A stretch of 52,260 bases of DNA from Candidatus Competibacteraceae bacterium (GTDB lineage: Bacteria > Pseudomonadota > Gammaproteobacteria > Competibacterales > Competibacteraceae): NCBI GenBank assembly GCA_027492875.1, contig JAPUDV010000103.1:1-52260 (forward strand), given 5' to 3'. Under the pieces are notes generated by a model. That model worked only from the letters and a program-made list of their open reading frames with translations. It ran no database searches and was not told where the DNA came from. The translations under genes and the position numbers were made by a program. Of this stretch, positions 12,551 to 21,206 are shown one piece after another; position 1 is the stretch's first letter, and each line of letters begins with the position of its first letter.

Positions 12551-12594
12551 CCTGCATTTTTGCGCCCTCCCCGGAAAAGGTGGAGGGAGGGGGT
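12551..12594 (-). repeat. Dispersed palindromic repeat, copy 3 (short form)
   Basis: On the minus strand it reads CCCCTCCCTCCACC-TTTT-CCGGGGAGGG followed by GCAAAAATGCAGG, a shortened version of the family core. It sits in the 166-bp gap between the RND gene and srfB, pointing with transcription. Confidence 0.55.
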
Positions 12595-12664
12595 CATCCG
12601 CGCCGCCAACCGGCGGATCCGCGTGGCGCAACCGGCGACTTCGTTTCGATCAAGGTTGTCACGA

Positions 12665-15600
12665 TCAAGCCTCCACCGGCTTCGGCGCATCCGTGGCCGC
12701 TGTCTCTCGCTCCGTCAGTTCCGCTGCTTCCTCGGCGCTGTGGTGGACCTTGCGCGCCAGCAGGGTATAGGCCACCGGCACCACCGACAGGGTCAGCAGC
12801 GTGCCCAGCAGCAACCCGCCGACGATCACCCAACCGATCTGCTGGCGGCTTTCCGCCCCCGCGCCGACCGCCAGCGCCAGCGGAATCGCGCCGAGAACGG
12901 TCGCCAGCGTGGTCATCAAAATTGGGCGTAGCCGCAGGGTCGCCGCCTCCAGCACCGCCGCGCTCCGGTCCAGCCCGGTCAGCCGCAACTGGTTGGCGAA
13001 CTCGACGATCAGGATACCGTTCTTGGTGATCAGGCCGACCAGCATCACCAGGCCGATCTGGCTGTAGACGTTCAGGGTGCCGCCGGTCAGGAACAGCGCC
13101 AGCAACGCTCCCGTTACGGCCAGCGGCACGGTCAACATGATCACGAACGGCGAGACGAAACTCTCGAACTGCGCCGCCAGCACCAGGTAGATAAACAACA
13201 GCGCCAGCACGAAAGTCACGTACAGCGTTGCACCGGACTCGCGGAACTCGCGCGACTGACCGTCCAGCGTGGTCCGCGCGTCTTCCCCCAACACCTCCCT
13301 GGCCGTTTGATCCATGAAATCCAGCGCCTCGCCCAGGGTATAACCGGGCGCGATGTTGGCCGACAGCACGGCCGAACGCTGCCGGTTGAAGTGGTTCAAT
13401 TCCTTGGGGGCGACGGTTTCCCGCACCTCGACCAGGTTGGCCAGTTGCACCAGTTGCCCGTCGCGGCCCCGGACGAAGATCGCGGTCAGGTCGGTGGGTT
13501 GCTCGCGGTCCCGATCCTTAAGCTGCACCATCACGTCGTACTGCTGACCTTCCCGCTTGAAGCGGGTCACCTGCCGCCCGCCCAGCAAGGTTTCCAAGGT
13601 CCGGCCGATCTCCTCGACATCCGCGCCGACGGCGGCGATCTTGTCGCGCCTGAGGACGACGGACAGTTGCGGTTTGTTCAGGCGCAGGTCGGTGTCCAGA
13701 TTGACCATGCCGGGATATTGCCGGCCCTTGGCCAACATCCGATCCACCAGGGGCTGCAATTCGGCGTAACTGCTGGCCTGGAGCACGAACTGCACCGCCG
13801 GATTGCGAAAGCTCTGGCCCAGCGACGGGGGATTGATCGGGAACGCCAGCACTCCGGGCAGTCCGCCGAACATTTTCGGCGCCAGCTCCTTGGTAATCTC
13901 CTGCTGCTTGCGCTGGCGCTGCTCCCAGGGCTTCAGCCGCACGAAGGACAGCGCGCTATTCACCGGGTTGGGCTTTTCCAGGCCGGGCGCCACGAAGGAG
14001 AAGTAGGAAATCACCTCGGGAATATTTTGGTAAAACTGTTCCAATTGCCGGGCGTAACCGTCGGTGTAGGCCAAGGTCGCCCCCTCCGGGGCGACGATCA
14101 CGCCGATGAACACCCCGCGATCCTCCAGCGGCGACAGTTCCGACTTGAGATGCAGGAACAGCCCGCCGGCCCCGGCCCCGGTGGCGAAAAAGACCAGCAC
14201 GATCAACCAGCGCAGCTTGAGCGCCTGGATCAGCGCGCGGCGATAGCCGTTGTTCATCGCCAGAAAAAAGCGTTCGCTCGCGTTGAACAGCCAATGGTGC
14301 CGCTTTTCGTGGCGCAGCAATTTGGAACACATCATCGGCGTCAGCGTCAGCGCGGTGAAGCCGGAGACGAGCACCGCCGCCGCCACGGTGAAGGCAAATT
14401 CGGTGAACAGTCGGCCGGTGTTGCCGGTCATAAACGCCAGGGGAGTGAAGACCGCCGCCAGCGTCAGGGTCATCGCCACCACCGCAAAGGCGATTTCCCG
14501 GGAACCTTGCAGCGCCGCCTTGAACGGCTTCATGCCGCCCTCGATGTGGCGATGAATGTTTTCCAGCACCACGATGGCATCGTCCACCACCAAACCGATG
14601 GCGAGCACCAGGCCCAGCAGGGTCAAGGTGTTGATGGTAAAGCCGAGGGCGTGGAGAAAGATGAACGCGCCGATCAGCGACACCGGGATGGTCACGAACG
14701 GGATCAGCGTCGCCCGCCAGTTGCGCAGGAACAGAAAGATCACCGCCACCACCAGCGCCAGGGCCTCGACCATCGTGTGGTAAACCGCTTCGATGGATTT
14801 TTCGATAAAGACCGAGCCATCGTAAGCGATCTGAATCTTCATCCCTTCCGGCAGGCTGGCGGTGATGCCGGGCAGCAGTGCCCGCACCCCCTGCGCCACG
14901 CTGAGCGTGTTGGCGGTAGACTGCTTGACCACGCCCATCCCGACCGAGGGATTACCGTTGACCCGTACCGCGTTGCGCTCGTCGGCGGCGCCGATTTCGG
15001 CATAACCGATGTCGCGCAAGCGAATGGGATAACCCTTGGCTTCCTTGAGAATCAGGTCGTTGAATTGTGCCGGGGTGCGCAGATCCGATTCGGTCAGCAC
15101 CGAAAATTCGCGCTGACGCGATTCGATGCGACCGGAGGGCAGTTCGACGTTCTGCTTCTTCAGGGCGTTTTCCACGTCTTGCGGAGTCAGGCCGTAGGCG
15201 GCCATGCGGTCGCGGTCCAGCCACAGCCGCATGGCGTAGCGCCGCTCGCCGGCGATGATGACGCTGGCGACGCCCGGCAGCGCCTGCAAGCGGTCCACGA
15301 CGATGCGGTCGGCGTAGTCGGTAATCTCCAGGGCGCTGTGCCGGTCGCTGGAAAAGGCCAGCCACATGACGGCCTGAGCATCCGCCTCGATCTTGGCCAC
15401 CACCGGGTCCTTGGTTTCGTCCGGCAACTGGCCGCGCACCCTGGCCACCCGATCGCGCACGTCGTTGGCGGCGGCGTCCACATCCCGCTCCAGCAGGAAT
15501 TCGACCGTGACCTGACTCACTTCCTCGCGGCTGACCGACTTGATGGTGCGGACGCCCTCGATGCCGGCCAGCGAATCCTCCAGCGGCTGGGTGACCTGGC

Positions 15601-15781
15601 TTTCCATGATCTCGGCGCTGGCGCCCGGATACACGGTGCGCACCGACACCACCGGCGCGTCGATGTTGGGATACTCGCGCACCGGCAACCGCAGAAAGGT
15701 AATCACGCCGATCAGAATGATGGCGAGGCTCATCACCGTCGCCAGCACCGGGCGCTTGATGCAAAGTTCGGGAAGAAACAT
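12665..15781 (-). CDS. RND (HAE1/AcrB-type) efflux transporter permease
   Basis: A 1038-residue inner-membrane proton/drug antiporter subunit with the standard length and twelve-helix layout: TM1 at residues 10-30, a large periplasmic loop, TM2-6 near 335-500, a second loop, and TM8-12 near 860-1010. The proton-relay aspartates are visible in LAIGLVVDDAIVVLEN, and the partner Lys in GLITKNGILIVEFAN. The start MFLPELCIKRP is typical of the family. Neither a membrane-fusion (AcrA-like) nor an outer-membrane (TolC-like) gene is present in the flanking sequence, so it must pair with subunits encoded elsewhere. Substrate range cannot be predicted; overall resemblance is to the MexF/MdtC-like multidrug group rather than heavy-metal pumps. 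Confidence 0.93.
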   Translation of the reverse strand: MFLPELCIKRPVLATVMSLAIILIGVITFLRLPVREYPNIDAPVVSVRTVYPGASAEIMESQVTQPLEDSLAGIEGVRTIKSVSREEVSQVTVEFLLERDVDAAANDVRDRVARVRGQLPDETKDPVVAKIEADAQAVMWLAFSSDRHSALEITDYADRIVVDRLQALPGVASVIIAGERRYAMRLWLDRDRMAAYGLTPQDVENALKKQNVELPSGRIESRQREFSVLTESDLRTPAQFNDLILKEAKGYPIRLRDIGYAEIGAADERNAVRVNGNPSVGMGVVKQSTANTLSVAQGVRALLPGITASLPEGMKIQIAYDGSVFIEKSIEAVYHTMVEALALVVAVIFLFLRNWRATLIPFVTIPVSLIGAFIFLHALGFTINTLTLLGLVLAIGLVVDDAIVVLENIHRHIEGGMKPFKAALQGSREIAFAVVAMTLTLAAVFTPLAFMTGNTGRLFTEFAFTVAAAVLVSGFTALTLTPMMCSKLLRHEKRHHWLFNASERFFLAMNNGYRRALIQALKLRWLIVLVFFATGAGAGGLFLHLKSELSPLEDRGVFIGVIVAPEGATLAYTDGYARQLEQFYQNIPEVISYFSFVAPGLEKPNPVNSALSFVRLKPWEQRQRKQQEITKELAPKMFGGLPGVLAFPINPPSLGQSFRNPAVQFVLQASSYAELQPLVDRMLAKGRQYPGMVNLDTDLRLNKPQLSVVLRRDKIAAVGADVEEIGRTLETLLGGRQVTRFKREGQQYDVMVQLKDRDREQPTDLTAIFVRGRDGQLVQLANLVEVRETVAPKELNHFNRQRSAVLSANIAPGYTLGEALDFMDQTAREVLGEDARTTLDGQSREFRESGATLYVTFVLALLFIYLVLAAQFESFVSPFVIMLTVPLAVTGALLALFLTGGTLNVYSQIGLVMLVGLITKNGILIVEFANQLRLTGLDRSAAVLEAATLRLRPILMTTLATVLGAIPLALAVGAGAESRQQIGWVIVGGLLLGTLLTLSVVPVAYTLLARKVHHSAEEAAELTERETAATDAPKPVEA

Positions 15782-15845
15782 GGATTTCGTCGGATTTCAG
15801 GCTGGGGAGCTGGTTTTTGTCGATCTTGGAATCAGAACGAACTTC

Positions 15846-15882
15846 TCCTCTTCACCCGAGCCCCCGTTCGGGAGGAGAGGGC
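15846..15882 (+). repeat. Dispersed palindromic repeat, copy 4 (core only)
   Basis: CACCCGAGCCCCCGTTCGGGAGGAGAGGG, a short core. It overlaps the last codons of the mtiP-like gene and is oriented against it, the only clear exception to the sense-oriented rule in this window. Confidence 0.5.
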
Positions 15883-16631
15883 ATCTCGCTCAGGGTCGCG
15901 ACGACCCGCGCCAGCAGCGCCTTGACCTTGTCCATGCCACCGGCCAAATTGCGCTCGATCTCGGCCATGGTGATCGCGCCGACCCCCTTGCCGGCCGCCC
16001 GGTTGGCCACCACCGCGCAGGCGGCATAGCCCATGTCCAGCTCGCGGGCCAGGGCGACCTCCGGCATCCCGGTCATGCCGACGATATCGCAACCGTCCCG
16101 CTCCAGCCGGCGGATTTCCGCCGCCGTTTCCAGGCGCGGCCCCTGCATCGCCGCATAGGTGCACGACTCGCGCGCCTCAAGGCCCAGATCGCGGGCTGCC
16201 TGGATCAGCCGTTCCCGCAGCTCGGAGCAGTAGGGCTCGGTGAAATCGATATGGGTGACGTGACTCAAGTTGTCCTCGAAGAAGGTACAGTGCCGGCCCC
16301 AGGTGTAATCCACGAGCTGATCGGGAAACGCCAGCATCCCCGGTTCCATGTCGGCGCGAATGCCGCCCACCGCCGCCACCGAAAGGACCTGCTTGACTCC
16401 AACCCGATGCAGCGCCCAGAGGTTGGCCCGGTAGTTGATCTTGTGCGGCGGCAAAGTGTGATGCTGGCCGTGGCGGGTCAGAAAAACCACGGCCCGCCCG
16501 CCCAGTTCACCGTGAATAATGGGACTGGACGGCTCGCCGTAGGGCGTGGACAGGGTTTCCCGGCGCGCGCTCCGCAGGGTGTCCAGGGTAGTGAGGCCGG
16601 TGCCTCCGATGATGGCGACGGTGGATGTCAT
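15852..16631 (-). CDS. mtiP: S-methyl-5'-thioinosine phosphorylase (MTAP/PNP family)
   Basis: About 259 residues. It phosphorolyses methylthioinosine (or methylthioadenosine) to a purine base and methylthioribose-1-phosphate. Seen motifs are IIGGTGL near the N-terminus, TRHGQHHTLPPHKINYRANLW (phosphate and ribose contacts), SVAAVGGI and GMTGMPEVALARELDMGYA. Assignment to the thioinosine enzyme rather than MTAP rests on overall similarity to the Pseudomonas-type protein and on the nagZ/hpt neighbourhood. The start at 16631 has GGGAGG eight bases upstream; the longer frame from 16661 lacks support. The last ten residues (MPSPPERGLG) are encoded by a copy of the dispersed repeat, so the C-terminal tail is probably repeat-derived. 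Confidence 0.85.
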   Translation of the reverse strand: MTSTVAIIGGTGLTTLDTLRSARRETLSTPYGEPSSPIIHGELGGRAVVFLTRHGQHHTLPPHKINYRANLWALHRVGVKQVLSVAAVGGIRADMEPGMLAFPDQLVDYTWGRHCTFFEDNLSHVTHIDFTEPYCSELRERLIQAARDLGLEARESCTYAAMQGPRLETAAEIRRLERDGCDIVGMTGMPEVALARELDMGYAACAVVANRAAGKGVGAITMAEIERNLAGGMDKVKALLARVVATLSEMPSPPERGLG

Positions 16632-16694
16632 GACGGTAACCTCCCGGTCGGAAACGACCATTGGAAAACGGCAACGAGCCGGTCCGGCAAGCGC

Positions 16695-17249
16695 TCAATC
16701 GCGGGCGGCGTAAATGGCCGGCAACTGGCGCCAATAGTCCTTGTAGTCCATCCCGCAGCCGAACACATAGCGATCCGGCACCTCCAGCCCGACAAAATCC
16801 ACGGTTAGCCCCGGCGCCTTGCGGGCGTGCCGCTTGTTCGCCAACACCGCGCTGTAGACCGCCGCCGCGCCCTGCCGACGCACTTCGTCCACAATCGCCT
16901 TGAGGGTGTCGCCTTCGTCGAAGATGTCGTCGATCACCAGCACGGTGCGTCCGGCGACCGCCGGCCGTGGCGGGGCGATCCAGTCGATCGCGCCGCCGCG
17001 CGTGCCGCTGCGGTAGCGGGTAGCGTGCAAGTAGCCGACGTGCAGCGGAAAGCACAAGCGGGACAGCACCAGCGCGCCGGGAATCAACGCGCCGTTCATG
17101 ACCACCAGCACCAGCGGATTGCAGCCTTCCAGCCGGGCGGTTACGGCCGTCGCCAGCCGATCCAGCGCCGCTGCAACCTGCTCCGGCGCGCACAGCAATT
17201 CGGCCTCGCGCAACACGGCAAGAGCCTGTTCGGCGGTGATCGAGGCCAT
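16695..17249 (-). CDS. hpt: Hypoxanthine-guanine phosphoribosyltransferase
   Basis: A 184-residue type I phosphoribosyltransferase that converts hypoxanthine or guanine plus PRPP to IMP or GMP. The PRPP-binding signature is VLVIDDIFDEGDTL; VVMNGALIPGALVLSRL carries the pyrophosphate loop, and DRYVFGCGMDYKDYWRQLP the purine-recognition C-terminus. It starts at the ATG at 17249 after GGGAGTTCGCC. It lies 63 bp before mtiP and 85 bp after nagZ on the same strand, so the product of mtiP (hypoxanthine) can feed this enzyme directly. This is a good functional reason for the linkage. Confidence 0.92.
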   Translation of the reverse strand: MASITAEQALAVLREAELLCAPEQVAAALDRLATAVTARLEGCNPLVLVVMNGALIPGALVLSRLCFPLHVGYLHATRYRSGTRGGAIDWIAPPRPAVAGRTVLVIDDIFDEGDTLKAIVDEVRRQGAAAVYSAVLANKRHARKAPGLTVDFVGLEVPDRYVFGCGMDYKDYWRQLPAIYAARD

Positions 17250-17334
17250 GGCGAACTCCCAATTTCGGTGGGAAGGAGAGAAGGCGGGACTCGACGGGCC
17301 GACCCCGTCATCCCATCGTCCGGCGCTGTCGGGT

Positions 17335-18381
17335 TCAGATATCCATGTCCAACAGCGGGAACGCGTCGTAATCGCGCACCAGCCGGGCCGCCCGCTGCCA
17401 GACCGGATTGCGGCGCAGGCGCTCCACGGTCGAGTGCCCGCGTCCGTGCAGGCGGATCAACCGCAACTGGCTGACCGGCTCCGAGACCTGACGCAGATGA
17501 TCGAGAATGGCGTGGGCGGCGCGGCGGTCGTTGCAGGCCAGCACCATGTCGCAGCCGGCGGCCAGCGCCGCGTCGGCCCGCTCCGGCGGAGTGCCGGCCT
17601 CGCCCGCGCCGGCCATGTCCAGATCGTCGCTGAAGATCACGCCCTGAAATTCCAGCCGCCGCCGCAGGATATCCCGCAGCCAGCGCGCCGAAAAGCCGGC
17701 CGGCCGGTCGTCCACTTGGGGGTAGAGCACATGCGCGGGCATGATGGCCGCCAACCCGTAATGAATCATCCGTTCGAAGGCCAGCAGATCGGCGCGTTCC
17801 AGATCGACATAGGGACGCGGGTCCACCGGCAGCTCCAGATGCGAGTCGGCGGCGATGCCGCCATGCCCCGGAAAATGCTTGCCGACCGCCTCCATGCCTG
17901 CCTTTTGCATGCCGCTGACATAGGCATGGGCCAAATCCGCCACCGTTTCGGGGTCGTGGTGAAACGCCCGGTCGCCGATCACGCCGCTGACGCCGTGATC
18001 CAGATCCAACACCGGCGCGAAACTGAAATCCACCCCGACCGCCCGCAGTTCGGCGGCCATCAGCCAGCCGGTGACGCGCGCCAGTTGTTTGGCGCGCATC
18101 GGGTCCCGGTCATGGATCTCGCCCAGCCGACGCACCGGCGGCAGGCGGGTGAAGCCGTCGCGGAAGCGCTGGACCCGGCCGCCTTCGTGATCCACCGCCA
18201 CCAGCAGTCGCGGCTGTCGCAGGGCATGAATGGCTGCGGTCAGCGCCGCCGCCTGTTCCGGCGACCGATAGTTGCGAGCGAACAAAATGACGCCGCCCAC
18301 TCGCGGGTGGCGCAGAATCTCGCATTCCTCCGCGCTGAGTTCCAAGCCGTCCAACCCCAGCATGACCGGTCCCAATGCCAT
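17335..18381 (-). CDS. nagZ: Beta-N-acetylhexosaminidase (murein recycling)
   Basis: A 348-residue cytoplasmic glycoside hydrolase family 3 enzyme that removes GlcNAc from anhydro-muropeptides during peptidoglycan recycling. The NagZ fingerprint [14 protein letters not shown] contains the substrate-binding Lys/His and the mobile-loop His/Asp pair. The nucleophile Asp is in FSDDLDM, and [13 protein letters not shown] is the usual early motif. I start at the ATG at 18381 because AAGGTG sits six bases upstream; a GTG three codons earlier is possible. It heads the nagZ-hpt-mtiP group and is divergent from the sensor kinase, with a 75-bp shared intergenic region. Confidence 0.95.
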   Translation of the reverse strand: MALGPVMLGLDGLELSAEECEILRHPRVGGVILFARNYRSPEQAAALTAAIHALRQPRLLVAVDHEGGRVQRFRDGFTRLPPVRRLGEIHDRDPMRAKQLARVTGWLMAAELRAVGVDFSFAPVLDLDHGVSGVIGDRAFHHDPETVADLAHAYVSGMQKAGMEAVGKHFPGHGGIAADSHLELPVDPRPYVDLERADLLAFERMIHYGLAAIMPAHVLYPQVDDRPAGFSARWLRDILRRRLEFQGVIFSDDLDMAGAGEAGTPPERADAALAAGCDMVLACNDRRAAHAILDHLRQVSEPVSQLRLIRLHGRGHSTVERLRRNPVWQRAARLVRDYDAFPLLDMDI

Positions 18382-18456
18382 CGTTCGCACCTTGCGCGGC
18401 CCGTCGCCGCAAAATGGTTTTATGATAGCGATTTATCTCACCCGCGCCATCTCTCC

Positions 18457-20820
18457 ATGTCCACACCTTTCGCCACGTCCCCAGCCCCGCGGCAGCCGGT
18501 TCCTTGTCGGCGCCGGAGACTGTGGGTTTGCCTGCTGGCGACGCTGGTCGCAGCCGGCGCACCCTCCCCCGCCAGCGGTATCGCCGACCCGGCGCGGCCA
18601 CCGGTGGCGGCTCGCGCCGCGCCGCCATCGCCCGACCCTGCGGCGGCGCTTCCGGACGGGGTGCCCGACCGCCAGACCGGCGATAAACCGCAGCCGGTCG
18701 CGGCGCGTCGGAAACCTCGCATGATGGAAGCCGTGCTGCGCTACACCGCCTGGATTCTAGCGCCGCTGGCGGCGATCGCGGTCGCGGCCTTGCTGTGGTC
18801 CTCGCTGTTGCGACGGCGGGTGGCGCAGCGGACCCGGCAACTACAGCAGGAATTGAACGAGCGCCGGCAAGTCGAAACGGCGCTGCGCGAAAGCGAGGCG
18901 CGCTTCCGCGACGTCACCGAAGCCGCCAGCGACTGGATTTGGGAGATGGATGAAAACCTGCGCTTCACCTATCTATCGGAACGTTTTTACGCGCTGACCG
19001 GGATCGCTCCGCAGTACGTGCTCGGCCGCGCCCGCTGGGAGCTGGCGGCCGGCGAACTGGCCAGCGATCCGCAAAAATGGCGGCGGCACCGGCAACTGCT
19101 GGAACAGCGCCTGCCGTTCCGCGACTTCGTCTACCAAACCCGGCTGAGCGGCGACCACGGGGAGGGACGCTACCTGAAGGTCAGCGGCAAGCCGATCCGC
19201 GACGCGCGGGACCGGTTCCGGGGCTACCGCGGGACCGGCACCGACATCACCGAACAGGTCAAGGCGGAAATGGCGCTGCACGAAAGCGAGTTGCGGCTGC
19301 GGCGCATCATCGATCTGGTGCCGCACATGATTTTCGCCAAGGATCGCTACGGGCACTTCCTGCTGGCCAACCGCGCCACCGCCAAAGCCTACGGCACAAC
19401 CATCGAAGCGCTGACCAACCACTCCCATCGACTCATTCACGCCGACGAGGAGGAGCTGGAACGGATGCTGATTGACGACCTGGAGGTCATCGAAAGCGGG
19501 GTTTCCAAACTCATCGCCGAAGAGGCCTTTACCGACCACGCCGGTTATACCCGCACCATGCAAACCATCAAAATCCCCTTCATCGAACCGGGATTGAACG
19601 AAACCGCAGTGCTGGGCGTATCGATCGATATCACCGAGCAGAAACACGCCAAGGAGGAAGTAGCCCGCATGCGGCTCTATCTCAGGAACATCATCGATTC
19701 GATGCCCTCGATCCTGATCGGCGTGGACCCCTGGGGCTACATCACCGTGTTGAATCAGCCGGCCGAGGAAGTGAGCGGTCTGTCGTGGGAAGCCGCGCAG
19801 GGCCGCTTCTTCGGCGATGTGTTCCCGCAGTTGGAAAATCAATTCGAACAGGTGCGGCAGGCGATCCATCTCGGCCGGCCGATCAAGACGCCGCGCATGA
19901 CCTTCGATGTCCGCGGCGAACTGCACTACGCCGACGTGATGGTCTATCCTTTGATGGCGGAAAGCGCCAGCGGGGCGGTGATCCGGATGGACGACGTCAC
20001 CGCCCGGGTCCGCATTGAATCCATGATGGTGCAGACTGAAAAAATGTTGTCGGTCGGAGGGCTGGCGGCCGGTATGGCGCATGAAATCAACAACCCGCTG
20101 GGCGTGATCCTGCAGGGCAGCCAGAACATTCTGCGGCGCATCGACCCGGACATGCCGCAGAACCGCGAGGCGGCGGCCACCCTCGACGCCGATCTCAATC
20201 AGATCAACCGCTATCTGGCGGAACGGGGCATCCTGCATTTCCTCGAAGGTATCCGCGAAGCCGGCGCCCGCGCCGCCAAGATCGTCACCGACATGCTGTC
20301 GTTCAGCCGGCGCAGCGAATCGCGCTTCACCCTGGTGGACCTGGAGGACATGCTGGAAACCGTGCTGCGACTGGCCGCCAGCGACTACGACCTGAAAAAG
20401 AAATACGACTTCAAGCGCATCGCCATCGAACGCGATTACGACCCCGTGCTGCGCGTGATGTATTGCGACAAGACCGAAATCGAGCAAGTCATCCTGAATT
20501 TGCTCAAAAACGCCGCCCAGGCCATGGCCGAGGACAATACGCCGTCGCCGACCATTCTCTTGCGCACCCACCGCGAACCGAACACCGTTTTAATCGAAGT
20601 CATTGACAACGGACCCGGCATGGACCAAAAAACCCTTAACCGGATCTTCGAACCCTTCTTCACCACCAAGGAGGTGGGGGCCGGGACGGGTTTGGGGTTG
20701 TCGGTGTCCTATTTCATCATCACCGAGCAGCACAACGGCCGATTGTCGGTAAACTCCAAACCGGGCCATGGCGCCTGTTTCAGCATTCGCCTGCCTTCGA
20801 ACCGGGAGGCGCTACCATGA
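18457..20820 (+). CDS. PAS-domain sensor histidine kinase
   Basis: About 787 residues. An N-terminal hydrophobic stretch (LWVCLLATLVAAGA) resembles a signal anchor, a Pro/Ala-rich periplasmic segment follows, and a second TM (WILAPLAAIAVAALLWSSLL, about residues 97-117) leads to a short coiled region. Three PAS modules span roughly 145-270, 275-405 and 410-525, the first two closed by DITEQ-type ends. The H-box is GMAHEINNPLG, and the ATPase lobe has DNGPGMD, FEPFFTTKEVGAGTGLGLS. The long upstream open frame from 17098 is antisense to nagZ/hpt and rejected. The stop overlaps the next receiver gene by 4 bp (ATGA), so kinase and receiver are co-translated. It probably phosphorylates one or both following receivers. 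Confidence 0.93.
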   Translation: MSTPFATSPAPRQPVPCRRRRLWVCLLATLVAAGAPSPASGIADPARPPVAARAAPPSPDPAAALPDGVPDRQTGDKPQPVAARRKPRMMEAVLRYTAWILAPLAAIAVAALLWSSLLRRRVAQRTRQLQQELNERRQVETALRESEARFRDVTEAASDWIWEMDENLRFTYLSERFYALTGIAPQYVLGRARWELAAGELASDPQKWRRHRQLLEQRLPFRDFVYQTRLSGDHGEGRYLKVSGKPIRDARDRFRGYRGTGTDITEQVKAEMALHESELRLRRIIDLVPHMIFAKDRYGHFLLANRATAKAYGTTIEALTNHSHRLIHADEEELERMLIDDLEVIESGVSKLIAEEAFTDHAGYTRTMQTIKIPFIEPGLNETAVLGVSIDITEQKHAKEEVARMRLYLRNIIDSMPSILIGVDPWGYITVLNQPAEEVSGLSWEAAQGRFFGDVFPQLENQFEQVRQAIHLGRPIKTPRMTFDVRGELHYADVMVYPLMAESASGAVIRMDDVTARVRIESMMVQTEKMLSVGGLAAGMAHEINNPLGVILQGSQNILRRIDPDMPQNREAAATLDADLNQINRYLAERGILHFLEGIREAGARAAKIVTDMLSFSRRSESRFTLVDLEDMLETVLRLAASDYDLKKKYDFKRIAIERDYDPVLRVMYCDKTEIEQVILNLLKNAAQAMAEDNTPSPTILLRTHREPNTVLIEVIDNGPGMDQKTLNRIFEPFFTTKEVGAGTGLGLSVSYFIITEQHNGRLSVNSKPGHGACFSIRLPSNREALP

Positions 20821-21206
20821 CCGCTTGGGTCTTGATCGTCGACGACGAGGAAATGATTCGAGAAAATCTGAAGGCCTACCTGGAGGACGAAGGCTGGCGA
20901 GTGGCGGCGTTCGAAGCCGTCGCCCCGGCGTTGTGCTGGCTGCGGGAAGGCGCTCCCTGCCAAATCTGCATCATGGACATGCGCCTGCCCGACATGGACG
21001 GCAACAGCGCCATCCGGGTCTTGCATCAAACGTACCCCGGGATGGAATTCCTGATCCATACCGGCTCTTCCGGTTACAGCCTGCCCGACGACTTGCGGGC
21101 GCTGGGCCTGGACGATGGCCGGATCTACCAGAAACCGCTGAGCGACATGGCCCCGCTAGCGGCGGCGGCGCGGATGCTGGCGGCGGCGCGCGAGACCCGG
21201 CCATGA
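20817..21206 (+). CDS. Single-domain response regulator receiver
   Basis: A 129-residue CheY-like receiver without an output domain. The acidic pair is D9/D10 (IVDDEE), the phospho-acceptor is D54 in CIMDMRLPDMDG, the switch Thr lies in LIHTGSSG and the Lys in YQKPLSD. It overlaps both neighbours by 4 bp. The position between the kinase and a receiver-phosphatase, with an HPt gene downstream, suggests a role as a phosphate shuttle or sink in a branched phosphorelay (inference). Confidence 0.93.
   Translation: MTAWVLIVDDEEMIRENLKAYLEDEGWRVAAFEAVAPALCWLREGAPCQICIMDMRLPDMDGNSAIRVLHQTYPGMEFLIHTGSSGYSLPDDLRALGLDDGRIYQKPLSDMAPLAAAARMLAAARETRP

Noticed and set aside
13307..15925. An 872-codon plus-strand open frame
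   Set aside because: Antisense shadow of the RND permease, without domains.
17098..18456. Extension of the PAS histidine kinase upstream by 453 codons
   Set aside because: The extension is antisense to nagZ and hpt and has no domain; the kinase begins with a hydrophobic anchor at 18457.
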